DNA of 64,000 bases from NCBI RefSeq assembly GCF_014695975.1, contig NZ_JACJPI010000074.1, positions 167,063 through 231,062 of the forward strand. The letters run 5' to 3'. Source of the DNA: Leptolyngbya sp. FACHB-321 (GTDB lineage: Bacteria; Cyanobacteriota; Cyanobacteriia; Leptolyngbyales; Leptolyngbyaceae). Positions 10,651 through 20,870 of the stretch are shown piece after piece (the first letter of the stretch is position 1; every line of letters begins with the position of its first letter). The notes under the pieces were generated by a model. The model ran no database searches, was not told the origin of the DNA, and saw only the letters and a program-made list of their open reading frames with translations. The translations under genes were made by a program, and so were the position numbers.

Positions 10651-11564
10651 GAAACTCCAGCCTTTTCCTCAAACGCTTGGAACTTGTTTCGATTCAGGCA
10701 TCTTTTGCAGCAGTAGTCGCTTGGCAAAGAATCTCTGATGTACCAGCCGCTGACTGGCTAAGACAACGGGCTGATACAACTTTTATACTCCCCCTTGATA
10801 CCTTTATTGATCGAATCTCTCAGTTTTTCCAACTTATGGCTGTTGCAACTAGCGATCGCATAGGTCATCGCGTGACTGTCTATCTGCGTTAACATCGCGT
10901 AATAGGAGCACTCTTCGCTTTCCGTCGGCGTTAAGAACAGAGATGTCTGAAGGTAGAGACTTACCGTTTCCTACGTTACAGTTCTTTACTGTTCGTACCT
11001 GGGGGGGAATTATGTGTAATACCTTAACCTGTCTGAAAAGCTGCTAGCTTTACGGATGGCAAAATGGCATACTCAGGGACTAGAGTGCTAATGGGTGCGA
11101 TTGACGTTATCTTTGAAAGTACGTCTAAGAGAAAAATTGGTGCCTGGAAGGGGCGTCTAACCTGGAGTAGCAGGGTAAAGACTGACTAGTCTGTTGACAA
11201 AGATGGTCTGTCTTAGCTTTCAGCAGTGCTAGTCTGTGGTAGAGATACTTTGATGCAGGCATAATTCGTAGAACTACAATGCTGTAGTTCTTGATTTGAG
11301 CATTGCAGTCAACATCGTGCGTTATAAACTAGGTTGAAGACAAAGGTATACGGTAGCTGATGACGTTGATTAAACGTTGGCGCACTGGCATTAAGCAACT
11401 AGATTTGCACGATCGCGACTAGATATAAGGATTGTTCTGATAGGGTTGTCTGATTACACTAGGTTTAGTGGCTTTGGTCAGACTATCCCAAACTAGTCTA
11501 TTGGACACCAGATTGCTTAAGTGGCGATCGAGATTGGGCACAGACACAGAAGAGGATTATCAGC
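10651..11564. other. Divergent intergenic region between hmpA and hmpF (914 bp)
   Basis: No convincing gene was seen on either strand. The region must hold the promoters of both the hmpA-E operon and hmpF, and its length suggests long leaders or extended regulation. A TTGACA hexamer lies near 11,194-11,199 but no good -10 follows. One perfect 9-bp inverted repeat is listed separately. HIP1 occurs near 10,853. Confidence 0.6.
11270..11291. repeat. Perfect 9-bp inverted repeat in the hmpA-hmpF intergenic region
   Basis: AGAACTACA and TGTAGTTCT are separated by the 4-nt loop ATGC. There is no T-run after it, so a terminator is unlikely. It could be an operator or a hairpin in the hmpF leader, about 270 bp before the hmpF start. 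Confidence 0.55.
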
Positions 11565-13322
11565 GTGCTGTATCTTGCAGAAGTACAAAAAAAGAGCGGT
11601 GGCTTGCTGGGTGGCGGCAAGGCAGAGTTGAAGCTGCTTGCTTGCCAGCGGTCTGAACAAAGCTGGAGTGCAGTAACTAGTGAAGAAGTCGTTGGTTGCG
11701 ATGAGGCAAACAACTACAACGGTGGCGCTCTAGTACTGGTTGACCTTACAGCCAATAAGCAAGTGCAGCGTGTCCAGGAAGCCGGACGGCAACTGGTTAG
11801 CATTCTCCAGAACTTTTCGCGACTGCAAGAAAAGTTTAAGACACAAGAAGAAGAGATTGAACAATGGAAGCAGTCTCTGACGTATCAGAGTCAGGAACTC
11901 AATCGTCGGGAAATGGAGATGGAAACCCGACGTGAGCAACTCCAGCAGATGGAGGACGACTTTGAACAGCTAGAGCAGCAGCGTCAGGAGTTTGAAACCC
12001 TACGTGATGAAGTGAACCAGCAGCGCGATGAATTTGAGCGCAACCGTCAGGAGTTAGAAGGAGCTTGGAATCATCTGCGTGGCGAGATGAGTCGTCTAGA
12101 AGAGCGGCAGGCAGAGTTTCAGCAGACTGCCTTTCTCGACGATGAGCAGGCACGCATTATTCAAGACTTGCTGAATCGGTTGGCAGGTGCAGTACCCTCT
12201 ACAGATGTGGTACGAGACCAACTGAATGCTTCGGTAGAAATTTTGGTGCAGCAGCAAAACACGCTCAATCAGCAGTGGCAGAATTTGGAGCAACAGCGAT
12301 CCACCGCGCAGCAGTTGCAAGACGAAGCCGATCGCCAAACTCAAGACATTCACCAGCGCTGGCACGAGTGGAACCAGGCGCAAGAGTCGCTAGAACAAGG
12401 GCGGGCAGAACTGAAGGTACAACAAACGTCGCTCAACGTGCGGCAAGAGTATGCCCGGATGCTAGGTATACAAATCCAAAACCAAGAGGATCTACATCAG
12501 CAGCTTTACGGCTTGGCAGACAGCTCTGATAAGGTCAAGATTGGGCAAAAAGTGGATGTTGAAGCCCTTGAGAAGCTGCCGATCGACGAACTGCAAAAGG
12601 TCGTCAGCGATCTAGAGCGCGATTTGCAGAAGCTCTCTCAGTTTGTGGAAAGCCAAGAAGAGGAACTGCGTTACAAGCAGCAGGAAATTAACGACCTACA
12701 AGCAAAGATCCAGGCAGCCAATGAGTATGATCGTCTTAACTTGGAAAACGAACTGGCAGATGAGCAAGACGGCTACCAGATGCTCAACGAAACTCTGGTT
12801 GGTCAGCGCCGTAACCTGCGAGAACGCGATGGTCTGTTGAGCCAGCACCGCACTGTGCTGTTACGTCGTCAGGGCAATACTGATTCAGCGATACAAGAAA
12901 ACGATATCGATCTGGGACCCATTCTGAGCCAAATTGAAGCCCAACGGCAGCAGCAAGTCGAAGAACTGCAAAAGCTGGAGAGCCAAATCGAACAAATGCG
13001 CGGCGCGATCGATCAGGCACAGGGCATGGTCAATACACAAGCAACGGAACAAGAAAACAAGCGCAACGAACTCAAACAGTTAGAACAAGCCCTGCTCGAT
13101 CGCCGTTCTGCCGCCGCTGAAACCTGGGGGCGCGTGAACCTCTATCAGGAAATGCTTCAGCCGATTCAGGATAATGTAGACAGTTTGCGGCAACGGCTTG
13201 ACGGTATTTCAGGCACAATCACTCAGTTTCAGGAAACAGGAGAACATCAAGGGCAGGCGATCGCCGAAATGCGCCAAATCCTCGCCAACCTTACCAGCAC
13301 GCCAGAACTCGCTGCATCTTAA
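11565..13322 (+). CDS. hmpF: Pilus motility taxis protein HmpF (long coiled coil)
   Basis: 585 residues starting at GTG 11565, with AGAGGA about 8 nt upstream. The first 60 or so residues (MLYLAEVQKKSGG, then the LLACQRSEQSWSAV segment) form a small beta-rich domain. The rest is almost continuous Gln/Glu/Leu-rich coiled coil. This architecture and N-terminus match HmpF, found in motile filamentous cyanobacteria. In N. punctiforme HmpF is required for hormogonium motility and associates with polar type IV pilus arrays. Its position divergent from the hmp chemotaxis genes supports the call. It converges on tilS with 48 bp between stop codons. Confidence 0.88.
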   Translation: MLYLAEVQKKSGGLLGGGKAELKLLACQRSEQSWSAVTSEEVVGCDEANNYNGGALVLVDLTANKQVQRVQEAGRQLVSILQNFSRLQEKFKTQEEEIEQWKQSLTYQSQELNRREMEMETRREQLQQMEDDFEQLEQQRQEFETLRDEVNQQRDEFERNRQELEGAWNHLRGEMSRLEERQAEFQQTAFLDDEQARIIQDLLNRLAGAVPSTDVVRDQLNASVEILVQQQNTLNQQWQNLEQQRSTAQQLQDEADRQTQDIHQRWHEWNQAQESLEQGRAELKVQQTSLNVRQEYARMLGIQIQNQEDLHQQLYGLADSSDKVKIGQKVDVEALEKLPIDELQKVVSDLERDLQKLSQFVESQEEELRYKQQEINDLQAKIQAANEYDRLNLENELADEQDGYQMLNETLVGQRRNLRERDGLLSQHRTVLLRRQGNTDSAIQENDIDLGPILSQIEAQRQQQVEELQKLESQIEQMRGAIDQAQGMVNTQATEQENKRNELKQLEQALLDRRSAAAETWGRVNLYQEMLQPIQDNVDSLRQRLDGISGTITQFQETGEHQGQAIAEMRQILANLTSTPELAAS

Positions 13323-13370
13323 GAACTAACTTTGGGTAGTAAACTACTTTGATCTTGGTTATGCGTTTCT

Positions 13371-14411
13371 TCAGCCGCAACTGTCATTGTAGTGCTTGAG
13401 CCAGATCCAGTTAGCTTCGACGTGAGCGATCGCACCGCCTGGAAAGGGATCGGTTTGTGATCGATTCGGTGCTGTAATTAAGCTCACCAGTTTCTCGATG
13501 TGGTCAAAGTTGGGAGCGGAGGGTAAGGCTTGCTGGAGAAATTGACGGGCAGTGCGGCGTTGGAGTGCAAGGGGAGCGTGTTTTAGAAGAGAGCGATCGA
13601 GTCCTGGGCGAGCAGGATGTTGTGCCTGCTGAAGTAACGCTGCTGCTTGTGCTTCAAGGTACTCTACGTCTGCCTGGAGTAGTTCTGCTGTTTGGGACAA
13701 AGCATATTCTACTTGTGGATTGAAGTGATGCAAGGAAGGCAAGAGTTCTTGACGAATGCGGTTACGGGCATAGGTCAGGTCGTCGTTCGTTGTGTCGTCC
13801 CAAACTTGTAACTGAGCATCATGGCAAAACTGCCCTGTTGCAGCACGAGTCATGCTTAAAAGGGGGCGCACTAACTGAATAGCAGGGGTGAGGAGACGTT
13901 TCCAGACAAGCGCTTGCAAGCCATCAGCGCCACTACCGCGCATCAGGTTGTAGAGGAGGGTTTCTGCACGATCGCTGGCAGTATGTCCTGTCGCAATGCA
14001 GGAATAGTCGTGCTGTTGGGCAATCGTTGTCAAAGCTTCATAGCGCCACTGCCGTGCCGTTGCCTCGCTGATCGTGCTGCTTTCAGCAGTCTGTTGGTAG
14101 TAAGGGATTTGCCAGTTGCACGCAAGTTGACTCACATAAACAGCGTTTGCATCAGAGTCTAACCGCCAGCGATGGTTACAGTGAGCGATCGCCAAATGCC
14201 ATCCCCATTTAGGTTGCAGGTCTAAGAGCAGTTTGACCAGACAAAGCGAATCTTGACCACCCGAAACGGCAACTAGCACACGTTGTTTCTGTACTAACAA
14301 TTGCCGTTCTTTTAGCGTTCGATGCAGGTGTGCATGCAGGGGTATCCAACCCTGATTAGAAGAGCCTTGCGAATGCCGAGCATTAGAGCGATCGAAGGCT
14401 GCCTCTGGCAT
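13371..14411 (-). CDS. tilS: tRNA(Ile)-lysidine synthetase TilS
   Basis: 346 residues with the PP-loop ATPase signature SGGQDS at residues 50-55, AIAHCNHRWR after it, and the GHTASDRAETLLYNLMRGSG segment typical of TilS. The enzyme converts C34 of tRNA-Ile(CAU) to lysidine, switching decoding from AUG to AUA; it is normally essential. The length fits the short cyanobacterial form without the long C-terminal domains. Its start codon overlaps the stop of the upstream KGK gene by one base (TAATG), implying translational coupling. Confidence 0.93.
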   Translation of the reverse strand: MPEAAFDRSNARHSQGSSNQGWIPLHAHLHRTLKERQLLVQKQRVLVAVSGGQDSLCLVKLLLDLQPKWGWHLAIAHCNHRWRLDSDANAVYVSQLACNWQIPYYQQTAESSTISEATARQWRYEALTTIAQQHDYSCIATGHTASDRAETLLYNLMRGSGADGLQALVWKRLLTPAIQLVRPLLSMTRAATGQFCHDAQLQVWDDTTNDDLTYARNRIRQELLPSLHHFNPQVEYALSQTAELLQADVEYLEAQAAALLQQAQHPARPGLDRSLLKHAPLALQRRTARQFLQQALPSAPNFDHIEKLVSLITAPNRSQTDPFPGGAIAHVEANWIWLKHYNDSCG

Positions 14412-14776
14412 TAGTAATCGTCATCAATATCGTTATAAACATCATCAAATTTGGGGTCTGGCTTCTCAGGGCGGCGTGTTCGTTCACGAGGCACATCTAG
14501 CATTTTAGGTTTGCTGGCGTCTGGGACAAACTCTAGACGAATGCGAACCCGACCACGCTGCCAGCCTTGAGTGCCAAAGCGGAGCGCTTCGCAGGGTAAA
14601 CCCTCACCAAACCAGCCTTCGTTATCGTCAGACCAGTCAGTTTCGCGATCGCTAATAGCCTGAGCCAGGGCATCAATAAATTCGCCCACTTTAAATGTGG
14701 GATTCACCATCAATACCCGACCTACGTTGATAAACAGCACCTCGTCATTATTCAGCGGTTCAAATTGGTTATCCAT
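14411..14776 (-). CDS. KGK domain family protein
   Basis: A 121-residue acidic soluble protein. The block GEGLPCEALRFGTQGWQRG followed by RVRIRLEFVPD resembles the cyanobacterial KGK family, which typically reads W-x-KGKVRIxLEFxPD; here KGK is RGR. The N-terminus (FEPLNNDEVLF, then FKVGEFIDALAQA) also fits. The C-terminus is charged and probably disordered. Family function is unknown. It shares an overlapping stop/start with tilS, so the two are translated from one mRNA. Confidence 0.72.
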   Translation of the reverse strand: MDNQFEPLNNDEVLFINVGRVLMVNPTFKVGEFIDALAQAISDRETDWSDDNEGWFGEGLPCEALRFGTQGWQRGRVRIRLEFVPDASKPKMLDVPRERTRRPEKPDPKFDDVYNDIDDDY

Positions 14777-14799
14777 CGTCTACTGTTAAACGTCAATTA

Positions 14800-14920
14800 C
14801 AGGGAGTGAGGTGAGAGGAAATGAGAACGTAGTTTTGAGCTTTGAGCTGAACGCTAGGAGTGCATTGACTCTAATCACCCTTTTAGCTTTTATCCCTCAT
14901 CTTGTATCTCTCATCCTTCC
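14800..14920. repeat. Possible degenerate copy of the repeat found inside the oxoprolinase gene
   Basis: The KGK-ccsB intergenic region contains GGGAGTGAGGTGAGAGG, then AGTTTTGAGCTTTGAGCT, then a pyrimidine-rich arm (CCCTCATCTTGTATCTCTC). This order of purine arm, GAGTTTTGAG core and pyrimidine arm resembles the three insertions in the 5-oxoprolinase gene. Similarity is loose and judged by eye. Confidence 0.35.
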
Positions 14921-14923
14921 CAC

Positions 14924-15955
14924 TTAAAGAAACCACCCATAGCTATGAAGTCCCTTGCCCAACAAATTTACACCCAGGTAGCAAACCCAGACGACTACGA
15001 ACCCAACGGTTGCTAAAAGGGCTGGACGACGACCTTGCCAACCTTTGGTAATGCGAGAGTGCAGGTAAGCGGCAAAGACCAGCCAGGTGATGAGTGCCCA
15101 AGTTTCTTTAGGGTCCCAACTCCAGTAAGAACCCCATGCTTCGTTTGCCCAAACACCACCAGCAATAATACCGATCGTCAGTAGCGGAAAGCCTAGCCCA
15201 ATAATGCGATAGCTAATATTGTCTAGCGTATCGGCAAGACTCAGGCGTTGGGGTGAGAGCGGCATTGCAACAGGGGCTACAGTCGGAGCATTGAGTACTG
15301 CCGTAGCGGTGCTACCATTTAGCTCTGTTTGCGGATTCGTTGATGTGCTGGAAAGCGCTGTTGCAGGTATCACCAGTTCGCCGTCACGTCGCAGTTGATA
15401 CGTACGATCGCGATACGCCCCTGTACCCACTGAACTGCCACGTAGCTCAATTTTTTGACCCCGTGTAACCACTAAAAAGGCGATCGACAGCAGCGATCCC
15501 ACCATGAGCGTGGCGTAACTCAACATCATCACGCTAACGTGCATCATTAGCCAATTGGATTTCAACGCAGGCACCAGAGGCGCAGAGGCTTGCATATCCT
15601 TCGGTAGCGTCAGTGCTGCAAAAGCAGTGATGCCTGTTGCAACTGGAGCCGTTACTACACCAACAAGGCGGCTGTCGCTCATGTTCTCGGCAACCAAATG
15701 AATGGCGGTGATGCCCCATGTGAGAAAAAAGAGCGACTCATACAAGTTGCTGAGGGGAAAGTAGCCAGCTTCTAGCCAGCGTGCGCCCAAAAGAGCAGCG
15801 ATACAGAGGTTGGCGATCGCCATGCCCGTTGTGCCTAACAGCGACAGGTAGGGTACACGAGGAAAGGCTGCCCCAACCCAATACACCAGCGCTGTCGCAA
15901 ACAGAATTGCAAAGGACGCATTATCAAAAATAGTTTGCAGTCTAACCAAATCCAT
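14924..15955 (-). CDS. ccsB: c-type cytochrome biogenesis protein CcsB (CcsA/Ycf5 family, System II haem delivery)
   Basis: 343 residues and strongly hydrophobic. The tryptophan-rich WWD haem-binding motif is [18 protein letters not shown] near residue 275. Conserved His residues occur in [13 protein letters not shown] and [16 protein letters not shown], as in the haem-handling CcsA/CcsB family. With Ccs1/ResB it exports and ligates haem to apocytochromes such as cytochrome f and c6 on the lumenal side. A polar insert (about 170-235) between helices is longer than in some homologues. The product is named CcsB in bacterial annotation and CcsA/Ycf5 in plastids. Confidence 0.92.
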   Translation of the reverse strand: MDLVRLQTIFDNASFAILFATALVYWVGAAFPRVPYLSLLGTTGMAIANLCIAALLGARWLEAGYFPLSNLYESLFFLTWGITAIHLVAENMSDSRLVGVVTAPVATGITAFAALTLPKDMQASAPLVPALKSNWLMMHVSVMMLSYATLMVGSLLSIAFLVVTRGQKIELRGSSVGTGAYRDRTYQLRRDGELVIPATALSSTSTNPQTELNGSTATAVLNAPTVAPVAMPLSPQRLSLADTLDNISYRIIGLGFPLLTIGIIAGGVWANEAWGSYWSWDPKETWALITWLVFAAYLHSRITKGWQGRRPALLATVGFVVVWVCYLGVNLLGKGLHSYGWFL

Positions 15956-16031
15956 GCCGTATTTTTCTCCAGGCTTTGAACCAATGCCCTTTCTCTATCC
16001 TACGATTCTTGAGAATAGTTAGGAAGTTTTG

Positions 16032-17786
16032 TTAGGGGGATGGAACAGCACCAGGAAGCTCGAGCGCTGGGCTATTAGTTGGCGATGGAGTATTAGCAGG
16101 CACTGTAGGGCTAGGCAGAGGGGCAGGTTTGCCAGCCTTTTGCAACAACACGGTGACATCGTAGCGCGTGGTGCGAGCGTCGCTAATACCTGCTGTGACA
16201 CCGATCGAGCGAATAGCATCAAGCAGATTTTGATTGCCAAGCGGCAGTTGCGGTAGCGGTAGGTTCTTCGCTTTGTAGGCATCCACATTCACGAAGAAAT
16301 TGCCGTTGTTAGGAGTGGGACCAGATGGGACACTGGTTTTAAAGGCTTGACTATCGGCTAGCGAGGCAGAGGGTTTCGGCAAGATTTCGTTCACCACTGA
16401 AACGGTTGGCGAACCAAGCGCAATAAACGCCACATTGTCGGTCAGCCAACCGTGGGAGGCAGTAAACCCAAGTGCTGGCAACGACCAGTTAGTAAGGGGT
16501 TGATCGCCTGCCTTAGCCGCTTCAACCTTGAACTTATACTTCTCTGCCATTGTCTGGTCTAGCTGTTTGAATGTGGCTTCCGTTGCTCGTCGATCGTTCG
16601 ACTGCACCATAAACAAGAGGTTGAACGGTAAACCAGCGGGACTACCATCGGGTGTCGCAACCAGTGCTAGTGAAAATTCACCCTGCATCCACGTCAGAAA
16701 GTCCTGCTCTAGATCCAGGTTAACGGTTGATTTCAAAGCGTTTGGCAACCAATCTGGTGACGCGGGTACTGCAAGGTTAATGGCTGTTGCGCCCTGGCTG
16801 TAATTCTGCCAGAACTGCCTCAAGTTGCCGCCTGATGCCATCAAGAGCGTGCTGGCTGGCAGACGACCCGGCATACTTTTGCCCTTGTTCTCCACTTGAA
16901 AGGTTTTTTGGCTATCGGGCTTGTACCAGGTTACACCTTTAAACTGAACGCCCTCGGTCTCCAAGCTTAACGTCGCTGCCACACCTTGCGTCTGTGTCTG
17001 TGCCAGGTTCGGTGGTGCTGCCTTGCCTGTATTGGCTGCCGTAAAGGCAGTAGCGGCTGGAAAGTTGAGGTAAAGCTTACCAAACGTTTGTGCTGTCTGG
17101 ATCTTACTAACCGCTTGGGCATAGCCTGGAGTTGCCTTCAGCGCTGCTTGCCCTTGTTCACCTTTATAGGTATCGATCGCTCGATCCATTGCTTTGGGAT
17201 CGGTGGTGACCACCAGTAATCTGCCGTCAAACACCGTTGCCGAAATATTCTCTGCCTTGCCCTGCGTCTCTTTAATCTGGAAACCTTTGTAGGTGCGGTC
17301 TACTAGCTTGCCTGCCTGGGGTCTCGGCTGCTCCAAAAGCTGCTTTGCCTGTAGCGGGTTTTGAATCGGCAGTACCACGATCGCTAAAGGCTTAGGAGCC
17401 GCAGGTGCAGGGGTATTTGGCGCAGCGGCAAGGGGCTGTGGTGACAACAAGGCAATGCTTGCTTCTTTGCCAATCCAGGGTTGAATATCTTTTGCATAAT
17501 CGTAGCCATTGGCAGTCAAGAGTCGATCGCGCAGTTGCGCCAGGTTCTTGTCAAAGGCTGCCTGACTTTGAGGTGTACCAAACTCGCGCAGTTGTTGCCA
17601 TTGCCCAGGGTCAGTCGAGACCGAGAGCGTCATCAGTGCATCTTGCGGAATCACTTCAGCACCGATCGGCAGGTCTCCTGGGCCGCCCCGCTGATTTAGA
17701 AACCAGTAGGCAGTAGCACCTCCACCCACTAACAGTACAGCAGCACCTACGGGCAATAATAGGGACGGCTTTTTTTTCTTAGTCAT
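16032..17786 (-). CDS. DUF3352 domain-containing membrane-anchored protein
   Basis: 584 residues. The start MTKKKKPSLLLPVGAAVLL gives a basic N-terminus and a single membrane anchor (about residues 8-30). The body begins DLPIGAEVIPQDALMTLSVS, the opening typical of cyanobacterial DUF3352 proteins, and continues as a large extracytoplasmic domain. The last 40 residues are Pro/Thr/Ser-rich. Function is unknown. It lies between ccsB and the DUF3769 gene on the same strand, separated by 76 and 177 bp. Confidence 0.8.
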   Translation of the reverse strand: MTKKKKPSLLLPVGAAVLLVGGGATAYWFLNQRGGPGDLPIGAEVIPQDALMTLSVSTDPGQWQQLREFGTPQSQAAFDKNLAQLRDRLLTANGYDYAKDIQPWIGKEASIALLSPQPLAAAPNTPAPAAPKPLAIVVLPIQNPLQAKQLLEQPRPQAGKLVDRTYKGFQIKETQGKAENISATVFDGRLLVVTTDPKAMDRAIDTYKGEQGQAALKATPGYAQAVSKIQTAQTFGKLYLNFPAATAFTAANTGKAAPPNLAQTQTQGVAATLSLETEGVQFKGVTWYKPDSQKTFQVENKGKSMPGRLPASTLLMASGGNLRQFWQNYSQGATAINLAVPASPDWLPNALKSTVNLDLEQDFLTWMQGEFSLALVATPDGSPAGLPFNLLFMVQSNDRRATEATFKQLDQTMAEKYKFKVEAAKAGDQPLTNWSLPALGFTASHGWLTDNVAFIALGSPTVSVVNEILPKPSASLADSQAFKTSVPSGPTPNNGNFFVNVDAYKAKNLPLPQLPLGNQNLLDAIRSIGVTAGISDARTTRYDVTVLLQKAGKPAPLPSPTVPANTPSPTNSPALELPGAVPSP

Positions 17787-17963
17787 GGGGGAGGGCTTTC
17801 CTATCTAGACAGCGCGAGCAATGCCCCTGCCACTTTAGCAAACCTGACACGCAACCGGGGAAGAAGATGACATGAAAGTTAGAGCGGCAAGAATAAAGAA
17901 GTAATGGACTAGATTCTGTAGAAGTGACAAACGCTCAAAGGAATACTTGCTTAACGCTTTCTT

Positions 17964-20765
17964 CTATTCATCGCGACGCAAGATCACACCACCTTCAACT
18001 GGGGTAATGTCTGCTCCTTCAAACGTATCGGTGCCACCCGTCCAGTTAAAGTCACTAATTCGCAAGCCTAAGGAGCCAATGGACAGGATTGGGTTGTAGC
18101 GTACGATGATCGCGTAGGTGCGGCGGCTGTATTCCAAAAAGTAGTCAGTGCTGATCTGATTGTTTGTATCTAAACTGATAGCAGTTTGAAAGCCAACTCG
18201 AAACGGACCGTAGATCTGTTGGGTGATGCCAAGACTAAGAATGCGATTATCAACTGTGCGATCGAAGAGAAAAGGCGATTGCCCGCTTCCAATGTATTGA
18301 ATGTAGGCAATATTGAACGCAGTATAGTCAAAGAATTTGCGGGAAAAATGCCCAAACTGACCGCTCAGACCTACACTAGCAATGAGGTTTTGCTGAGTAT
18401 CACCGCTTGTATAGGCACTGGCAACCCCTCTCAGCGTCACCCCCAAACCAACGTAGGGCGTGAGGGGTACTGGGCTATAGCGTAAACCTTCTGTTGGGGT
18501 TGGCGGTAGCGCAGTCCCCTGCCAGAGGGTAAAACCACGCGCTAGCTGCACCGTTCCCTCAAACCGACCCAGGCTAATCCGGTTGTTGCTGCGATCGGCG
18601 CTTAAAAGGTCAAGGCGATCAGTATCCGCATTCACGTACTGAGCACCAACCTGGTACGTTAGCTCAATGCCAGACTTGCCCAAAATAATTCTGGGTGAGA
18701 TTAATACGGCTCCCAGGCTACTTTGCACCGTCTGGAACCCTAGCGAGCCGTTAAACAGGCGATCGCGATAGCTATACTCAAACGCTAACGTGTGATCGCC
18801 TACCAATTGCTGTGCCCGTAGGCTGGCTCTGACATTATCTTCAAGATCGTTCAAATCCAGGCTTGTAAAAGATACCCTGCCTCGAATACTGGTCAATGGA
18901 CCGGGGTTAACCTCCAAAGACCCTCGCAAGCCAAAGTTTTCTGCCTTGAAGGGGCTACCACCGTTAAGGATGGCTTGCTGCACAAAAAACTGCGGTGACA
19001 GAGTAAACCGAACGGTATCAGACGATAGCACTCTGAACGGACGTTCGATAAACAAGCCGCCCCGATCTTCGTCATCGTAACCAAACTGAAAGAGAGCCGG
19101 CGATCGCTGCCGCCGGTCTAAAGCAACTACAGGTAGGAAGAAGGGCAGGGTCAGACGCTGGTCAAACACCAGCCGGGGGCGTTTTGTCCGCACCTCATCC
19201 CGTAATGGCGAAACGCGGGTAAACGTCGCCTGTTCTGCTTTTAAGACTAGCTCTGGAGGCGAAAAAGGGTCGTTGGTGATCTGAATGTTCTGGGCAACCC
19301 AGCCATCTGGGGTGAACTCAATTTGATCCGCTTCAAAGCGCAACCGTCGGACTGCCCCCCCTTGAGGCACACCACCAGGAATCCGGGCTGCATCTCGTCC
19401 AAAGCCGACGCCGACACCGAGGCTGCCGGGGCTACTGACATTTTGCGTCGGTTGGGCAGATGTTACTCGATCGCTCACAGAACGTGCGATCGTCACGCCT
19501 TCATTTCGTGACCCTAGCGCCAGATCGGTACCTGTATTGGGAAGAAAAATTTCACCCCTGGCATTCAACAGTGTGCCAGCACCCTGAACAAAGTTATAGT
19601 CGAGCCGTTGTCCACGCAAAACCTGGCTGCCACGGGTCAACGCTACGTTGCCCTCTGCCACTGCTAGCCGATTGTCCAAATTGACCTGGATACGATCGGC
19701 ATCTAGCAACGCACCCTGAAACCGCATCAGAACATTGCCTTCAGCCGTAAAAATCTTGCGTTGCTCATCATATTCCTGACGGTCTGCGGTTAGCTCAATC
19801 ACCGATCCAACATCCGGAGTTGTCCCAGGAGTCGGTGAACCACCAGTGGTCGGTGAATCACCAGAGGGTGGTGAACCAGTGCTCGGCGGAGCTTGCGTTG
19901 GTTCTGGTTGCGTTGGTGGCTGAGTCGGAATCTCTAGTTGAACGGGTGGTTGCTCAGTTGTTGGGGTTGGCACTGGATTGCCCGCTGGTTGATCCAACGT
20001 TGGCATCGGTAAGAGTAGCGGCGTTTGATCAGGCGCTTGAGCACGGATCACCAGCCCTGGCTTACCAGACATGCCCGTTTCTTCCTGTGCCAAGGTCTCT
20101 TGGGCAAACTCGTCCAGGATAATTGCGTCACTCAGCCCTGAGATAACAGCCGATTCACGGGTTGACTGGTTTGGCTGCGTTGTCCCTGAGAGAGAGTACA
20201 CCACAGACTCACCGGAGTCTGTGGCACCTGAAACAGGCAGCGATCGCTCTACAGCAGTACGTTTATTGCGAGTCGCTGGAGCGCTAACTGGTGGAACGGC
20301 GATCGGCGGTATCTGTCTAGGCAATGGGCTGGGCAACGGGGCTCCATTAGCTAAACGCTGCCTTCCTACGGGCTGTTGCTTCCATTCCGTGACCGTATCA
20401 GCCTTGTCAGGCGTTTCTTTAGGCTTGACAGCCTTTGATTGAGGGTTAGAAACGCTCGCTTGTTGATCATTTTTAAGCTGGGCATCCTTCAACAAATAAC
20501 CAGTTGTTGTTGAGGTGCCAAGGAGCGACGCTTGCGACACCCCCGACTGCTCAATAAAAGTCGCTGCTGTCGGCAAGCTTTCCGTTTCAGGAGCCGCTGG
20601 GCTAGGAGCTACAGCATTCTCTTGGCGGAGCTGCGTCAGTGGTACCGTCTGTTGGGTTGCTGCTGGTGCTGAAACAACCAATGGAGCGTGTGGTGAGTGC
20701 CTAACGTCTTGAGACGGAGTAGCGATGAGGGCAGGAGGAGTCGGTGGCGAAACCGGATAGGGCAT
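17964..20765 (-). CDS. LPS-assembly protein LptD-like outer membrane protein (DUF3769)
   Basis: 933 residues. The first ~310 residues are Pro/Gln/Thr-rich and probably disordered (MPYPVSPPTPPALIATPSQD), with no obvious signal peptide; such a start is usual in this cyanobacterial family. Residues of about 325-440 form an OstA/LptA-like region (LTADRQEYDEQRKIFTAEGN, then RGQRLDYNFVQGAGTLLNAR). The C-terminal half is a run of alternating beta-strands consistent with an LptD-type barrel. Expected role: insertion of lipopolysaccharide into the outer membrane. Confidence 0.82.
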   Translation of the reverse strand: MPYPVSPPTPPALIATPSQDVRHSPHAPLVVSAPAATQQTVPLTQLRQENAVAPSPAAPETESLPTAATFIEQSGVSQASLLGTSTTTGYLLKDAQLKNDQQASVSNPQSKAVKPKETPDKADTVTEWKQQPVGRQRLANGAPLPSPLPRQIPPIAVPPVSAPATRNKRTAVERSLPVSGATDSGESVVYSLSGTTQPNQSTRESAVISGLSDAIILDEFAQETLAQEETGMSGKPGLVIRAQAPDQTPLLLPMPTLDQPAGNPVPTPTTEQPPVQLEIPTQPPTQPEPTQAPPSTGSPPSGDSPTTGGSPTPGTTPDVGSVIELTADRQEYDEQRKIFTAEGNVLMRFQGALLDADRIQVNLDNRLAVAEGNVALTRGSQVLRGQRLDYNFVQGAGTLLNARGEIFLPNTGTDLALGSRNEGVTIARSVSDRVTSAQPTQNVSSPGSLGVGVGFGRDAARIPGGVPQGGAVRRLRFEADQIEFTPDGWVAQNIQITNDPFSPPELVLKAEQATFTRVSPLRDEVRTKRPRLVFDQRLTLPFFLPVVALDRRQRSPALFQFGYDDEDRGGLFIERPFRVLSSDTVRFTLSPQFFVQQAILNGGSPFKAENFGLRGSLEVNPGPLTSIRGRVSFTSLDLNDLEDNVRASLRAQQLVGDHTLAFEYSYRDRLFNGSLGFQTVQSSLGAVLISPRIILGKSGIELTYQVGAQYVNADTDRLDLLSADRSNNRISLGRFEGTVQLARGFTLWQGTALPPTPTEGLRYSPVPLTPYVGLGVTLRGVASAYTSGDTQQNLIASVGLSGQFGHFSRKFFDYTAFNIAYIQYIGSGQSPFLFDRTVDNRILSLGITQQIYGPFRVGFQTAISLDTNNQISTDYFLEYSRRTYAIIVRYNPILSIGSLGLRISDFNWTGGTDTFEGADITPVEGGVILRRDE

Positions 20766-20787
20766 ATAGCGACAGTCTCAAACGAAT

Positions 20788-20809
20788 AAGCAACCCCTGG
20801 GGGTTGCTT
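20788..20809. terminator. Hairpin between psbI and the DUF3769 gene
   Basis: AAGCAACCCC and GGGGTTGCTT form a perfect 10-bp stem with a 2-nt loop, about 60 bp beyond the psbI stop. The T-tract is weak on both strands, so it may be a pause or 3'-end stabilising hairpin rather than a strong terminator. Confidence 0.45.
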
Positions 20810-20870
20810 TACTGGCAAATGGCGGGTAGCCCACGCCACCCCCACCATAATGTTGCAATGCAGGCTCAGT

